64,000 nucleotides of DNA from Aedoeadaptatus nemausensis (GTDB lineage: Bacteria; Bacillota; Clostridia; Tissierellales; Peptoniphilaceae), in NCBI RefSeq assembly GCF_903819165.1, contig NZ_CAIJCS010000014.1, forward strand, positions 1 to 64,000, given 5' to 3'. The notes below the pieces were generated by a model. The model saw only the letters and a list, made by a program, of their open reading frames with translations. It was not told where the DNA came from and did no database searches. Each line of letters starts with the position of its first letter. Position 1 is the stretch's first letter. Shown here piece by piece: positions 15,360-27,681 of this stretch. The position numbers and the translations under genes were made by a program.

Positions 15360-16236
15360 GGCCTTTCACCTCTTGAACAAGTTTTAATACATCATCTTCC
15401 GCCGTATGAAAGGTGGAGGAGACGGTAGCGTAACGAAGGGGGCTTTTCCCGTCTTTTGCAAAGCAGCCATGCAATAGAATGTCGGTTTTATTTTTCTTTT
15501 CTATATAGATGCCGATGGGGGAATGGCATGATGCGTCGAGAGCCCTCTGATATTTTCGTTCCACTTTCATGCGAAAGTTTGCGTAGGGATCGGAGACTTC
15601 CTTAAAGATCTGAAGAAGATCATGCCGCTCCTCGGATATTTCGATGCCGAGTAAACCCTGGGAGGGGGAGGGGATGAAGCGGGTGGGGTCCAGTATGCCT
15701 GAAATTAAGTGTGTGAGATCTGCTCGCTGGAGACCGGCATAGGCGAGAATCGTTCCGTCGGCATGGGAAGCTTTCATTTTCTCTATGCGTGTTTGGATAT
15801 TGCCGCGAATGGGCTCGATGGACACGCCCGGGTAGAAGTGGAGCAGTTGGGAGCGTCTTCGATTGCTTCCCGTAGCGATGGTCATTTTTGCCAAGTCTTC
15901 TTCATTTTTTAAGGGCGCTTTCCCCACGATAACATCTCGCACATCGGGAGAGGTGGGAGGCGGCGCCAAAAGATAGCCCTCCGGCAATAGGGAGGGCATG
16001 TCTTTCAGGGAATGAACGGCCACATCTACATGACCCGATGTAAGGGCAGATTCCAGCTCGCCGACGAAGACGCCGTTTTTGCCCACCCTGTCGATGGGAA
16101 GGTGCTGAAACTGATCGCCCTTCGTCGATACGGCGACGAGCTCCGTCTCCAAGCCCGCCTCATTAAGAATCTCGGCGATGCTTTTCGCCTGCGTCATAGC
16201 CAATTGGCTTTTTCTCGTTCCTATGCGAATTTTCAA
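15352..16236 (-). CDS. hemC: Hydroxymethylbilane synthase (porphobilinogen deaminase)
   Basis: A 294-residue enzyme polymerising four porphobilinogens. It opens KIRIGTRKSQLAMTQA, carries the catalytic Asp in HSLKDMPS (Asp79), the arginine-rich cofactor region ATGSNRRRSQ, and Cys237 in LDASCHSPIG, which should carry the dipyrromethane cofactor. The start is TTG at 16236, with GGGAGG six bases upstream. This start lies 74 bases inside the preceding precorrin-2 dehydrogenase gene, an unusually long overlap, but the HemC N-terminus would be truncated by any later start. Confidence 0.95.
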   Translation of the reverse strand: MKIRIGTRKSQLAMTQAKSIAEILNEAGLETELVAVSTKGDQFQHLPIDRVGKNGVFVGELESALTSGHVDVAVHSLKDMPSLLPEGYLLAPPPTSPDVRDVIVGKAPLKNEEDLAKMTIATGSNRRRSQLLHFYPGVSIEPIRGNIQTRIEKMKASHADGTILAYAGLQRADLTHLISGILDPTRFIPSPSQGLLGIEISEERHDLLQIFKEVSDPYANFRMKVERKYQRALDASCHSPIGIYIEKKNKTDILLHGCFAKDGKSPLRYATVSSTFHTAEDDVLKLVQEVKGHD

Positions 16237-16822
16237 TTCGTTCCTCCCAAAATCTGTTGCTTATTTCCTCATTCTCCCAAAGTTCCGCCATAAGCTCGGA
16301 AATATAAGGGCTGTTCTCTTCGATTAAGCGCTTGCGAACCTCGCTCATAATCTTCATTTTTTCTTCTGAATATCCGTCGACAAACTTTTCCATATCCCTC
16401 TTAATCAATCGAGAGAGACTGGGATTGCCCGTTTGAATGGACACGGTGAGAGGTCCCTTGTACGTATTGGCCATCAAATGGAAGTCGGAGTTGTCGCTGT
16501 CCGTAAGGGACAGGACGGGCACGGAAGATAACTTCGCCCTCTTCGTCAGCCGACGATTAAGCGCTAAGTCGTCCGTGGCGAGGATTAAATAGTCGTAGGC
16601 GAAAAAACGAAAGTCTCCGTCGATCTCCATTTCCTTTAAAAAAATGCGTTCCTTATTTTCTTCTGCGAGTTTTAGAAGAGATTCGGTAAATTTTGTGGAC
16701 AGGCAGTAGATTAAAAATTCCGAATTTAATAGCCCTTTGATCTTTGTATAGGCACCCCGACCGCCGCCGATAACGAGTACTTTTTTATTTTTCGTATCGA
16801 TGCTTATAGGATAATAACGCAT
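16163..16822 (-). CDS. Precorrin-2 dehydrogenase / sirohydrochlorin ferrochelatase-like protein
   Basis: A 219-residue protein of the SirC/Met8p/CysG N-terminal family. It has the opening YYPISIDTKNKKVLVIGGGRGAYTKI with an NAD-binding GGGxGA motif, then YLILATDD, and LTVSIQTGNPSLSRLIKRDME, the usual domain-2 motif. It oxidises precorrin-2 to sirohydrochlorin and may also chelate metal. First gene of the minus-strand hem operon: GGGAGG lies before its ATG, with a TATAAT promoter shortly upstream. The C-terminal 25 residues are encoded in the overlap with hemC and are basic and low-conservation. Confidence 0.88.
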   Translation of the reverse strand: MRYYPISIDTKNKKVLVIGGGRGAYTKIKGLLNSEFLIYCLSTKFTESLLKLAEENKERIFLKEMEIDGDFRFFAYDYLILATDDLALNRRLTKRAKLSSVPVLSLTDSDNSDFHLMANTYKGPLTVSIQTGNPSLSRLIKRDMEKFVDGYSEEKMKIMSEVRKRLIEENSPYISELMAELWENEEISNRFWEERIENSHRNEKKPIGYDAGEKHRRDS

Positions 16823-16857
16823 AACGCCTCCCGTTTTTGTGGATATTTTTCTTTACC

Positions 16858-16863
16858 ATTATA
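16858..16863 (-). promoter_or_regulatory. -10 element of the hem operon promoter
   Basis: On the minus strand TATAAT lies 36 bases before the first hem-operon start. No convincing -35 was found at 16-18 bp. The leader is too short for a cobalamin or heme-sensing riboswitch. Confidence 0.45.
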
Positions 16864-16927
16864 ACAAAGACTGTTTGCTTTTCCGTAAGATATGATACGA
16901 AAACGTAATAGGTCATGTCCAATGCCG

Positions 16928-16936
16928 TGATATAAT
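16928..16936 (+). promoter_or_regulatory. Extended -10 promoter of the SLH protein gene
   Basis: TGATATAAT, a consensus extended -10, ends 32 bases before the ATG; AAAGGAGG is the ribosome site. It is back to back with the hem operon promoter. Confidence 0.65.
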
Positions 16937-16968
16937 GAAGATAAGTTGAATCTAAAAGGAGGAATGTT

Positions 16969-18993
16969 ATGAAGAACAATAAAATAAAAGCAGTAGCCGT
17001 TCTGGCATTAGCAGGTACAATATTGACCCAACCGATCGCTACCATGGCCGCATCCTATTCCGATGTGCGCACCGGCAGCTGGGCTGAACCTCATATTACT
17101 AAACTCACGAATTTAAAAGTAATCAGCGGTTATAACGACGGCACCTTTAAGCCTAAACGTTCCGTTAGTTATCTTGAAATCATGCAGCTTTTAAAGGGCA
17201 TTCAAAACCCGAGTGCACAAGATGTTACGGCGGCTATCAGCCGTTACGGCCACGTATCCGATACCTATAAGGTACCGGGATGGGCACGCTCGGCTATTTG
17301 CGTGGCTCTCGACAACGGCGTCATTACGGAAGAAAACCTGAAAGCAGCTTATAAAAAAGGCTTTATTACGAGCCAACCGAAAGAAAATCAATTCCCGAGC
17401 CGTGAACTGGTTATGGTTTACTACGCCAAGGCTTTAGGCATCGAAGCGAAAAAAGACATCTCGAATATTAAGGTAAAGGACTTGAATGCCATCGGCAAGA
17501 CGCCGAAAGCGCTTATCGGCGATGTAGATGTAAAAGGCCTTTACGCGGGTATTATCGACGCGGGCGTGTTCCACACCACCGGTGACGACGGATACTTCAA
17601 TCCTCAACAGCCCCTACACCGCGATCAAATGGCGACCATCACCAATTTGAGCTACGACTACAGAAATGCTGCAAAACAAACCACGGATTACGAAGGTGAA
17701 GTTTACTTCAACGAAGAAGTAAACGGCACGCCGAGCTTCGCCATTAAAGGCAAAGACGATAAGGCCATCGCTTTTGTATTGGGAAGCGACACGAAGATCA
17801 CCCTTAACGGTAAACCGGGCACGGCAAAAGACATTACCATCGGCTCCAAGGTAAAGGTATCTGCCTACGCTTCTAATACGGGCGTCGCCTCTTTACACGC
17901 TCTTAAAGTAGATATCGTATCCAATGATATAGTGGGTACCGGCGTGGTCAGATCCACGGAAAAAGACGGAATTACCGTAGATTACGTGACGAAAAAAGAT
18001 GCCAAAGTGGATTCCAAATTTAAAGCGGATTACACCACCAAATTTAAATTCGATAAAGACACCAAGGTGAAGTCCTTAGGTAAGGAAATTAAGGCGGAAG
18101 ATATTCGCGCCACGGATATGGTCATCTTTAAGGCTAAAAACGGCGTACTGAGTGAAGTGGATGTCTATCCTTACGACGGCACCGCCTCCGGCGAACTCGT
18201 GGAATTTTACTACGGTTCCCGCTTTGAACAAGACGCCAAGCTTTATTTGAAGCTCGCCGACGGTAAGACCTATACCTTTAATGCGGAAGATTCTAAGATT
18301 GCCAACGAACTTTACGAATTGACCCGTAATTTAAAGAAAGGCTATCCTCTTACGATTAAGACCTCCTACGGCAATGTGGTAGGCGTAAGCGAAACGGAAG
18401 AAACTGTAGCCGGTCTATTTGATAATATGGCGATCTACACTTTCGGAGAAAGAAAGATCAGTATTAAGACGAATAGCGGTGTGCGCCAATATACTGTTAA
18501 AGATGAGCTTAATTTCAGAGAATATCCCGGTAGCAAAGCGGTGAAAATGTCTGCCGGACAAGTATCTGATTATATTACCAACTTAAAAGGTTATAAACAG
18601 ATTGAAGTTGAACTTCACTTAAAGGGTGGCCAAGTGGAAGGCATTACGCTGGCTCGCCAATTAGTGAATCGAGATGAAAAAGTAGGAATCAAGAGTTTGG
18701 CTAAGATAGTCGATAAAGTACCGGGATCGAACTGGGCAATTAATACTGTGGAAGGTTACTCCGCTTACGCAGTTACCTATAAAGGAGATCTGAAGAAGTA
18801 CGGAGAAGTAGAATTGCCGCAATATTTCCAAATCAAAAAAGATTACGACCGCGCCCTGAGTTTCGCAGGTAATCAAGATAATATGGAGATTAAATTTGAC
18901 GTTTATCGACTTGGCAACGAATACTCCATCGGCAATGTTCGTATCAACGGCAAATATGAACTGAACGATGTGCCCATTTATTTCTACAAATAA
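16969..18993 (+). CDS. S-layer homology (SLH) domain surface protein
   Basis: A 674-residue exported protein. A signal peptide (KNNKIKAVAVLALAGTILTQ, cleavage near ATMAA-SYSD about residue 28) is followed by three SLH repeats (about 29-78, 90-157 and 166-235). The clearest reads WAEPHITKLTNLKVISGY; the third ends in PLHRDQMATITNLS. SLH repeats anchor proteins to pyruvylated secondary cell-wall polymer. The rest (240-674) is a string of beta-rich units (for example VLGSDTKITLNG, VDYVTKKDAKV, TVKDELNFREYPG) with no recognised enzyme motif. It stands alone, with its own promoter and terminator. Codon bias suggests strong expression; it may be the S-layer or a major surface protein. Confidence 0.9.
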   Translation: MKNNKIKAVAVLALAGTILTQPIATMAASYSDVRTGSWAEPHITKLTNLKVISGYNDGTFKPKRSVSYLEIMQLLKGIQNPSAQDVTAAISRYGHVSDTYKVPGWARSAICVALDNGVITEENLKAAYKKGFITSQPKENQFPSRELVMVYYAKALGIEAKKDISNIKVKDLNAIGKTPKALIGDVDVKGLYAGIIDAGVFHTTGDDGYFNPQQPLHRDQMATITNLSYDYRNAAKQTTDYEGEVYFNEEVNGTPSFAIKGKDDKAIAFVLGSDTKITLNGKPGTAKDITIGSKVKVSAYASNTGVASLHALKVDIVSNDIVGTGVVRSTEKDGITVDYVTKKDAKVDSKFKADYTTKFKFDKDTKVKSLGKEIKAEDIRATDMVIFKAKNGVLSEVDVYPYDGTASGELVEFYYGSRFEQDAKLYLKLADGKTYTFNAEDSKIANELYELTRNLKKGYPLTIKTSYGNVVGVSETEETVAGLFDNMAIYTFGERKISIKTNSGVRQYTVKDELNFREYPGSKAVKMSAGQVSDYITNLKGYKQIEVELHLKGGQVEGITLARQLVNRDEKVGIKSLAKIVDKVPGSNWAINTVEGYSAYAVTYKGDLKKYGEVELPQYFQIKKDYDRALSFAGNQDNMEIKFDVYRLGNEYSIGNVRINGKYELNDVPIYFYK

Positions 18994-19023
18994 AGAATAA
19001 AGATTTACAACAGATCTGAGAAA

Positions 19024-19056
19024 GTCCCCGCGAATTGTATTCGCCGGGGCTTTTTT
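19024..19056 (+). terminator. Terminator after the SLH protein gene
   Basis: GTCCCCGCGAAT pairs with ATTCGCCGGGGC (one mismatch, one G-U) across a TGT loop, followed by six Ts. Confidence 0.85.
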
Positions 19057-19064
19057 GTTATAAT
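19035..19064 (+). promoter_or_regulatory. Possible promoter for tcdA
   Basis: TATAAT at 19059-19064 lies about 30 bases before the tcdA start, with TTGTAT 18 bp upstream. The -35 would sit inside the preceding terminator stem, so the call is tentative. Confidence 0.4.
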
Positions 19065-19093
19065 GAGATGTTAGTAAAGTAGGGGAGGTATGT

Positions 19094-19783
19094 ATGGATC
19101 CATTTCTAAGAACTCAGTGGTTAATCGGAAAAGAAGCCCTGGAAACGCTGAAAAGTAAAAGGGTCATCGTCTTCGGTATCGGCGGCGTCGGCGGACACTG
19201 CGCCGAAGCGCTCCTGCGTTCGGGAATCGGTACTGTGGACATCGTAGACTTCGACCGAGTGGACGTGACCAATATTAATCGCCAGCTCGTGGCCACCATG
19301 GAAACCGTGGGCGAACTGAAGGTGGATGCATTAAAGGACAGGCTTCTATCTATACTCCCCGAAAGCCGCGTCAATGCTTATCCTTTTCGCATCAGTGACG
19401 AAACCATTCAAAAATTCGACTTCGCCTCCTACGACTACGCCATCGACGCATTGGATCAGGTAAGTGCTAAATTACTTTTAGCTCAATCGGCTCAAGAGGC
19501 GAAGACGCCGTTTATTTCCGCTATGGGGGCGGGGAACAAATTACACCCCGAGCTTTTGGAAATTACGACCCTCTCCAAAACCACCATGTGTCCTCTGGCA
19601 AAGGTGATGCGCAGAGAGACTAAGCGTAGAAACATCGAGGACTATGCCGTGGTCTATTCAAAAGAAGTGCCCCACAAAAAAGAGGGAGAAGGAGAGCGCT
19701 CCCCGGCGAGTATTTCCTTTGTACCGCCTGCATCGGGCTTACTCATCGCATCGAAAGTAGTACGTGATCTTATTGGAAAGTAG
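19094..19783 (+). CDS. tcdA: tRNA threonylcarbamoyladenosine dehydratase
   Basis: A 229-residue E1-like enzyme of the TcdA/CsdL family, which ATP-dependently cyclises t6A37 of tRNAs to ct6A. Seen: FGIGGVGGHCAEALLRSGIG (nucleotide binding), VDFDRVDVTNINRQL with the adenylation Arg/Asn set, YAIDALDQV, and a C-terminal VVYSKE segment followed by an SFVPPASGLLIAS motif. The length is a little below E. coli TcdA (268), lacking its C-terminal extension. First gene of a long plus-strand run that continues to cobQ; the next frame begins within 20 bases. Confidence 0.9.
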   Translation: MDPFLRTQWLIGKEALETLKSKRVIVFGIGGVGGHCAEALLRSGIGTVDIVDFDRVDVTNINRQLVATMETVGELKVDALKDRLLSILPESRVNAYPFRISDETIQKFDFASYDYAIDALDQVSAKLLLAQSAQEAKTPFISAMGAGNKLHPELLEITTLSKTTMCPLAKVMRRETKRRNIEDYAVVYSKEVPHKKEGEGERSPASISFVPPASGLLIASKVVRDLIGK

Positions 19784-19800
19784 AAATGAGGATAGAGTCC

Positions 19801-23907
<4,107 letters not shown>

Positions 23908-23908
<1 letters not shown>

Positions 23909-24186
23909 TGAAAAAAGATGAAATAAAACATATTGCGGAAATTTCGAAATTACATTTCAGCGACGAAGAGTTGGACGGCATTGTACAAGATTTTTCCGAC
24001 ACTATGGATCTGATCGATACGATTAAAGAGGCGAAAGTTCATTGTGCGCCGACTTTCCATACGAATAAATTACCGAATCGCCTAAGAGACGATGAGATTC
24101 GTCCGTCGCTGGATCGCGAGGATGCGACGAAAAATGCCGTATCGACGAAATATGGCTATTTCGAAATAATTAAATTTGTCGATTAA
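23908..24186 (+). CDS. gatC: Asp/Glu-tRNA amidotransferase subunit C
   Basis: A 92-residue GatC, the small subunit that stabilises GatA-GatB. It opens MKKDEIKHIAEISKLHFSD, the typical GatC helix, and carries LRDDEIRPSLDREDATKNA. The ATG at 23908 overlaps the ligA stop (TAATG) and has GGGGAG seven bases upstream; a five-residue longer start at 23893 overlaps that site. Confidence 0.93.
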
Positions 24187-24195
24187 GGAGGGAAT

Positions 24196-25626
24196 ATGAA
24201 TCTGATTCAAAAAACCGGCCTGGAAACCAGGGAGCTGTTTTTAAACGGCGACATTACCTGTAGTGAACTGGTGGAGGCGTATTTAGATAAAATCAAACGT
24301 GACGACGGCGAGCTCAATGTTTTTATTACCGTTATGGAAGACATGGCCCGCGCCAAGGCGAAAGAGCTGGATGAAAAACGTGAAAAAGGCGAACCTCTTG
24401 GAAAATTGGCGGGCATCGTCGTTTCGGTAAAAGACAATATCGCCGTAAAAGATGTACGCATGACCTGTGCGTCTAAAATGCTCGACGATTTCGTATCCCC
24501 TTACGATGCCATCGTGACCCAAAAATTAAAGCGTGAAGACGCCATCCTCATCGGTAAGGTCAATATGGATGAATTCGCCATGGGTTCTTCAACGAAGAAT
24601 TCCTATTACGGAGTGACGAAAAATCCGGTAGATCCTACACGAGTTTCCGGCGGCAGTTCCGGCGGCAGTTCTGCATCGGTCGCAGCTGATTTTTGTGCCG
24701 TAAGCCTGGGAACCGATACCGGCGGCTCCGTCCGTCAGCCCGCGGCATTCTGCGGTCTGGTCGGCATGAAGCCTTCTCACGGCAGTATTTCCCGCTATGG
24801 CGTAGCATCTATGGCGAACACATTCGATCAAGTGGGCGTCCTCGCCAAAAGCGTCGACGATGTGGAGTACGTTCTTTCCATTTTGGAAGGGTCGGATCTG
24901 CACGATGCCACCTGTATCGGCAACGAGTCTCTCCACTTGGACGGAAAAAAAGATGCAAAATCTTTGGACGGCTTGAAAGTAGCCATTCCCGACGTATTCA
25001 AAACCTTCGAAGTTCAAGATGAGGTTCGGGAAGCCTTTATTCATACTGTTGAATTTATGAAATCCAAAGGTGCGAAAATCGAATACGTTCACATCGGAAC
25101 TTTGGATCTCGCCATCGCCATTTATCATATTCTCGTCAACGGCGAAATCGCACCGAATATGAGTCGCTACGACGGCATCAATTACGGTTATATCACCGAC
25201 GATTACGAAAATATCGAAGAACTTTACGTTCGAACCCGTAGCGAAGGCTTCGGTACGGAAGTTAAGCGCCGCATTATGATCGGTTCCTACATTATGAGTA
25301 TGGATCACTCCAAAGAGTATTGGGAACAATCTCTTGAAATGCGCCACGCCATGATCGAGGAATTTAACGGGGTCTTTGAAGATCACGATATTATCCTCTG
25401 CCCCACTTCTCCGACGGTGGCAGTGCCCATCGACGACGATATGACGCCGGTAGAAATTTATATGCTGGATTTATTTACAGTACCCGTCAACTTAATCGGC
25501 ACGGGCGGTATCAGCGTGCCGGCGACGAAGAAAAATAAATTGCCCGTAGGCATTCAAATCATTCCGAAGAAGGGCAATGATATTCAAGCGATTCAAACGG
25601 CAAGAGAATTGGAGGGGAATATCTGA
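24196..25626 (+). CDS. gatA: Asp/Glu-tRNA amidotransferase subunit A (amidase)
   Basis: A 476-residue amidase-signature protein that releases ammonia from glutamine for transamidation of Glu-tRNA(Gln) and/or Asp-tRNA(Asn). The Ser-cisSer-Lys triad is visible: Lys in VSVKDNIAVKD, and the Ser-rich stretch SGGSSGGSSASVAADF with GTDTGGSVRQPAAFCG. AAGGAGGG precedes the ATG, and gatB overlaps by one base. A separate asparaginyl-tRNA synthetase in the window suggests Gln-tRNA formation is the main job, although GatCAB alone cannot settle this. Confidence 0.96.
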   Translation: MNLIQKTGLETRELFLNGDITCSELVEAYLDKIKRDDGELNVFITVMEDMARAKAKELDEKREKGEPLGKLAGIVVSVKDNIAVKDVRMTCASKMLDDFVSPYDAIVTQKLKREDAILIGKVNMDEFAMGSSTKNSYYGVTKNPVDPTRVSGGSSGGSSASVAADFCAVSLGTDTGGSVRQPAAFCGLVGMKPSHGSISRYGVASMANTFDQVGVLAKSVDDVEYVLSILEGSDLHDATCIGNESLHLDGKKDAKSLDGLKVAIPDVFKTFEVQDEVREAFIHTVEFMKSKGAKIEYVHIGTLDLAIAIYHILVNGEIAPNMSRYDGINYGYITDDYENIEELYVRTRSEGFGTEVKRRIMIGSYIMSMDHSKEYWEQSLEMRHAMIEEFNGVFEDHDIILCPTSPTVAVPIDDDMTPVEIYMLDLFTVPVNLIGTGGISVPATKKNKLPVGIQIIPKKGNDIQAIQTARELEGNI

Positions 25627-27056
25627 TGAGTTACAAGACCATTGTGGGATTGGAAATCCACGTGGAGCTTTCCACGAAAACCAAGGCATTTTGTGGTTGT
25701 GAAAACGCCTACGGCAGGGAACCGAATACCTGCACCTGCCCCGTGTGTTTGGGCATGCCCGGTGCGACGCCGGTTCTCAACAAAGGGGCTGTAGAGCGAG
25801 CCATTGAAATCGCGACGGCCTTCCACATGACTATCAATCACAAAAGTACGTTCTACAGAAAAAATTACTTCTATCCGGACCTTACAAAGGGCTATCAAAT
25901 CACCCAAACCGACGAAGCCGTCGCAAACCACGGCTATATCGAAATCGAAGGCGACGAGGGGGAAGCTAAAAAAATCGGCATTCACCAAATTCAAATCGAG
26001 GAAGATACGGGCAAGAGCCTTCATACCGATGAGGGTACGACCCTTATGGACTACAATCGCTGCGGCGTACCCCTCATCGAGATCGTTTCGGATCCTGACA
26101 TGAGTTCGGGTAGAGAGGCGAGAATCTTCCTGGAAAAACTCAGAAATACCTTGCGCTATCTCGGTGTTTCCGACGTAAAGATGGAAGAGGGATCTCTCAG
26201 ATGCGACGTCAATGTCAATATTAAAAATACAGAAACGGGCGAGCGCAGCGCCATCAGTGAGGTCAAGAACTTAAACTCTTTCCGCGCCGTAGAAAAGGCT
26301 ATCGACTACGAAGTGGATCGCCAAATCGCCATGATGGAAAAGGGCGAAAGTGAACCTCGCGCCACTCGCCGCTGGGACGACAGCGTCAATGAAACCATCG
26401 TCATGCGTACGAAGTATACGGAAAGCGACTATCGCTTTGCGCCTGAAGGGGATCTCGGTCCCTTGTTTATCGACGACGAATGGATCGCCGAGGTACGCTC
26501 CAAAATGGCGGAACTTCCCGATGCGAAATTAAAGCGTTTTATCGAAACTTACAGGCTGAAAGAATACGACGCCAAGGTTATCTGCGCCACTCAAATTGTG
26601 GCGGACTTTTACGAAAAAGTTGCGGAACACTTTAAAGATTACGATATGCTCTCCAATTGGTTTATGACTGAGTTCCTTCGTCGTATCGAAGTGACCGACG
26701 ACGGGGAAATGAATGTCCCCTTTGAGGCTGAAGATTTCGCATATCTTCTCGAACAGATTAAGTCATCGAAGATCAACAATAACGCCGGCAAAAAAGTCTT
26801 CCGTAAAATGTGCGAAGAAGACAAAAAGCCGAAAGATATTATCGAAGAAGAGGGCCTCGTTCAAATCGGCGATGCCTCTGAAATCGAAGCCTTCGTAAAA
26901 GAAGTTCTGGACGAAAATCCCGAGTCTGTGGAGCAGTTCAGAAACGGTAAAGACCGCGTCGTCGGCTTCCTTGTCGGACAAGTTATGAAAAAAAGTCGCG
27001 GAAAGGCGAATCCCCAAATGGCCAACGAGTTGTTGGTAAAGTATTTAAAGGGATAA
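25626..27056 (+). CDS. gatB: Asp/Glu-tRNA amidotransferase subunit B
   Basis: A 476-residue GatB, the kinase/tRNA-binding subunit. It opens YKTIVGLEIHVELSTKTKAFCGC, carries the zinc-site Cys pattern CGC...CTCPVCLGMPG, then the KNYFYPDLTKGYQITQ segment and EVKNLNSFRAVEKAI. The C-terminal YqeY-like tail is complete (KKSRGKANPQMANELL). It overlaps gatA by one base. Confidence 0.96.
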   Translation: MSYKTIVGLEIHVELSTKTKAFCGCENAYGREPNTCTCPVCLGMPGATPVLNKGAVERAIEIATAFHMTINHKSTFYRKNYFYPDLTKGYQITQTDEAVANHGYIEIEGDEGEAKKIGIHQIQIEEDTGKSLHTDEGTTLMDYNRCGVPLIEIVSDPDMSSGREARIFLEKLRNTLRYLGVSDVKMEEGSLRCDVNVNIKNTETGERSAISEVKNLNSFRAVEKAIDYEVDRQIAMMEKGESEPRATRRWDDSVNETIVMRTKYTESDYRFAPEGDLGPLFIDDEWIAEVRSKMAELPDAKLKRFIETYRLKEYDAKVICATQIVADFYEKVAEHFKDYDMLSNWFMTEFLRRIEVTDDGEMNVPFEAEDFAYLLEQIKSSKINNNAGKKVFRKMCEEDKKPKDIIEEEGLVQIGDASEIEAFVKEVLDENPESVEQFRNGKDRVVGFLVGQVMKKSRGKANPQMANELLVKYLKG

Positions 27057-27071
27057 GGGAAAGGTAGAAAA

Positions 27072-27680
27072 TTGGAATCTATTATTGTTTCGGCTATCGA
27101 ATCCTACGGATACTTCGCCGTCTTTTTCTTGATTTTCGTCGAAAATATCTTTCCGCCCATTCCGTCGGAAGTGATTCTGCTCTTAGGTGGATTCTTTGTA
27201 GGGCGGGGAAATCTTAATTTCCTGCCCACGGCCCTGGCGGCGACGGCAGGTTCCCTGTTCGGCGCCTATATTCTCTACGGCATCGGTCGTCTCGTTCCCA
27301 CAGAAAAGATTTACGATTCGGCGGAACGAGGCTGGATGAAAAAGCTGGGTTTTAAGCGCAAAGAGATCTTGACCGTAGTCCATCAATTCGAAGATAAAGG
27401 AAAGATTTTCGTTCTCATCGGCCGTTGCGTCCCCATTATTCGCAGCTTGATCTCCATTCCCGCGGGAATGGTGGAAATGCCCCTGCCTCTTTTTTCCGTC
27501 TTGACCGCCGTCGGTTCTCTCGTGTGGAACCTGATCTTGACCTATCTCGGGTACAAGACCGGTGAAAACTGGCATATTATTTTGACCTATTTGGGCTATT
27601 ACAAATATGTCATCGCGGCGCTTCTCGTCGTGGCCGGTATAGCTTATTTGATCTGGCACTTTAAACAGAAGGAAGAATAA
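27072..27680 (+). CDS. DedA/SNARE-associated (VTT) family membrane protein
   Basis: A 202-residue integral membrane protein of the DedA family, recently implicated in flipping undecaprenyl phosphate or phospholipids. Seen: FVENIFPPIPSEVILLLGGF at the N-terminus, GAYILYGIGRLV, and the conserved FVLIGRCVPIIRSLISIPAG segment with its arginines, followed by two C-terminal helices. The start is TTG at 27072, preceded by a purine-rich GGGAAAGG. It sits between gatB and the SfsA fusion in the same run. Confidence 0.9.
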   Translation: MESIIVSAIESYGYFAVFFLIFVENIFPPIPSEVILLLGGFFVGRGNLNFLPTALAATAGSLFGAYILYGIGRLVPTEKIYDSAERGWMKKLGFKRKEILTVVHQFEDKGKIFVLIGRCVPIIRSLISIPAGMVEMPLPLFSVLTAVGSLVWNLILTYLGYKTGENWHIILTYLGYYKYVIAALLVVAGIAYLIWHFKQKEE

Positions 27681-27681
27681 A

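Noticed and set aside
24589-25386. 265-residue minus-strand frame inside gatA
   Set aside because: It is antisense to a fully conserved GatA, has no ribosome site or protein family resemblance, and has a composition typical of an antisense frame in GC-periodic coding DNA.
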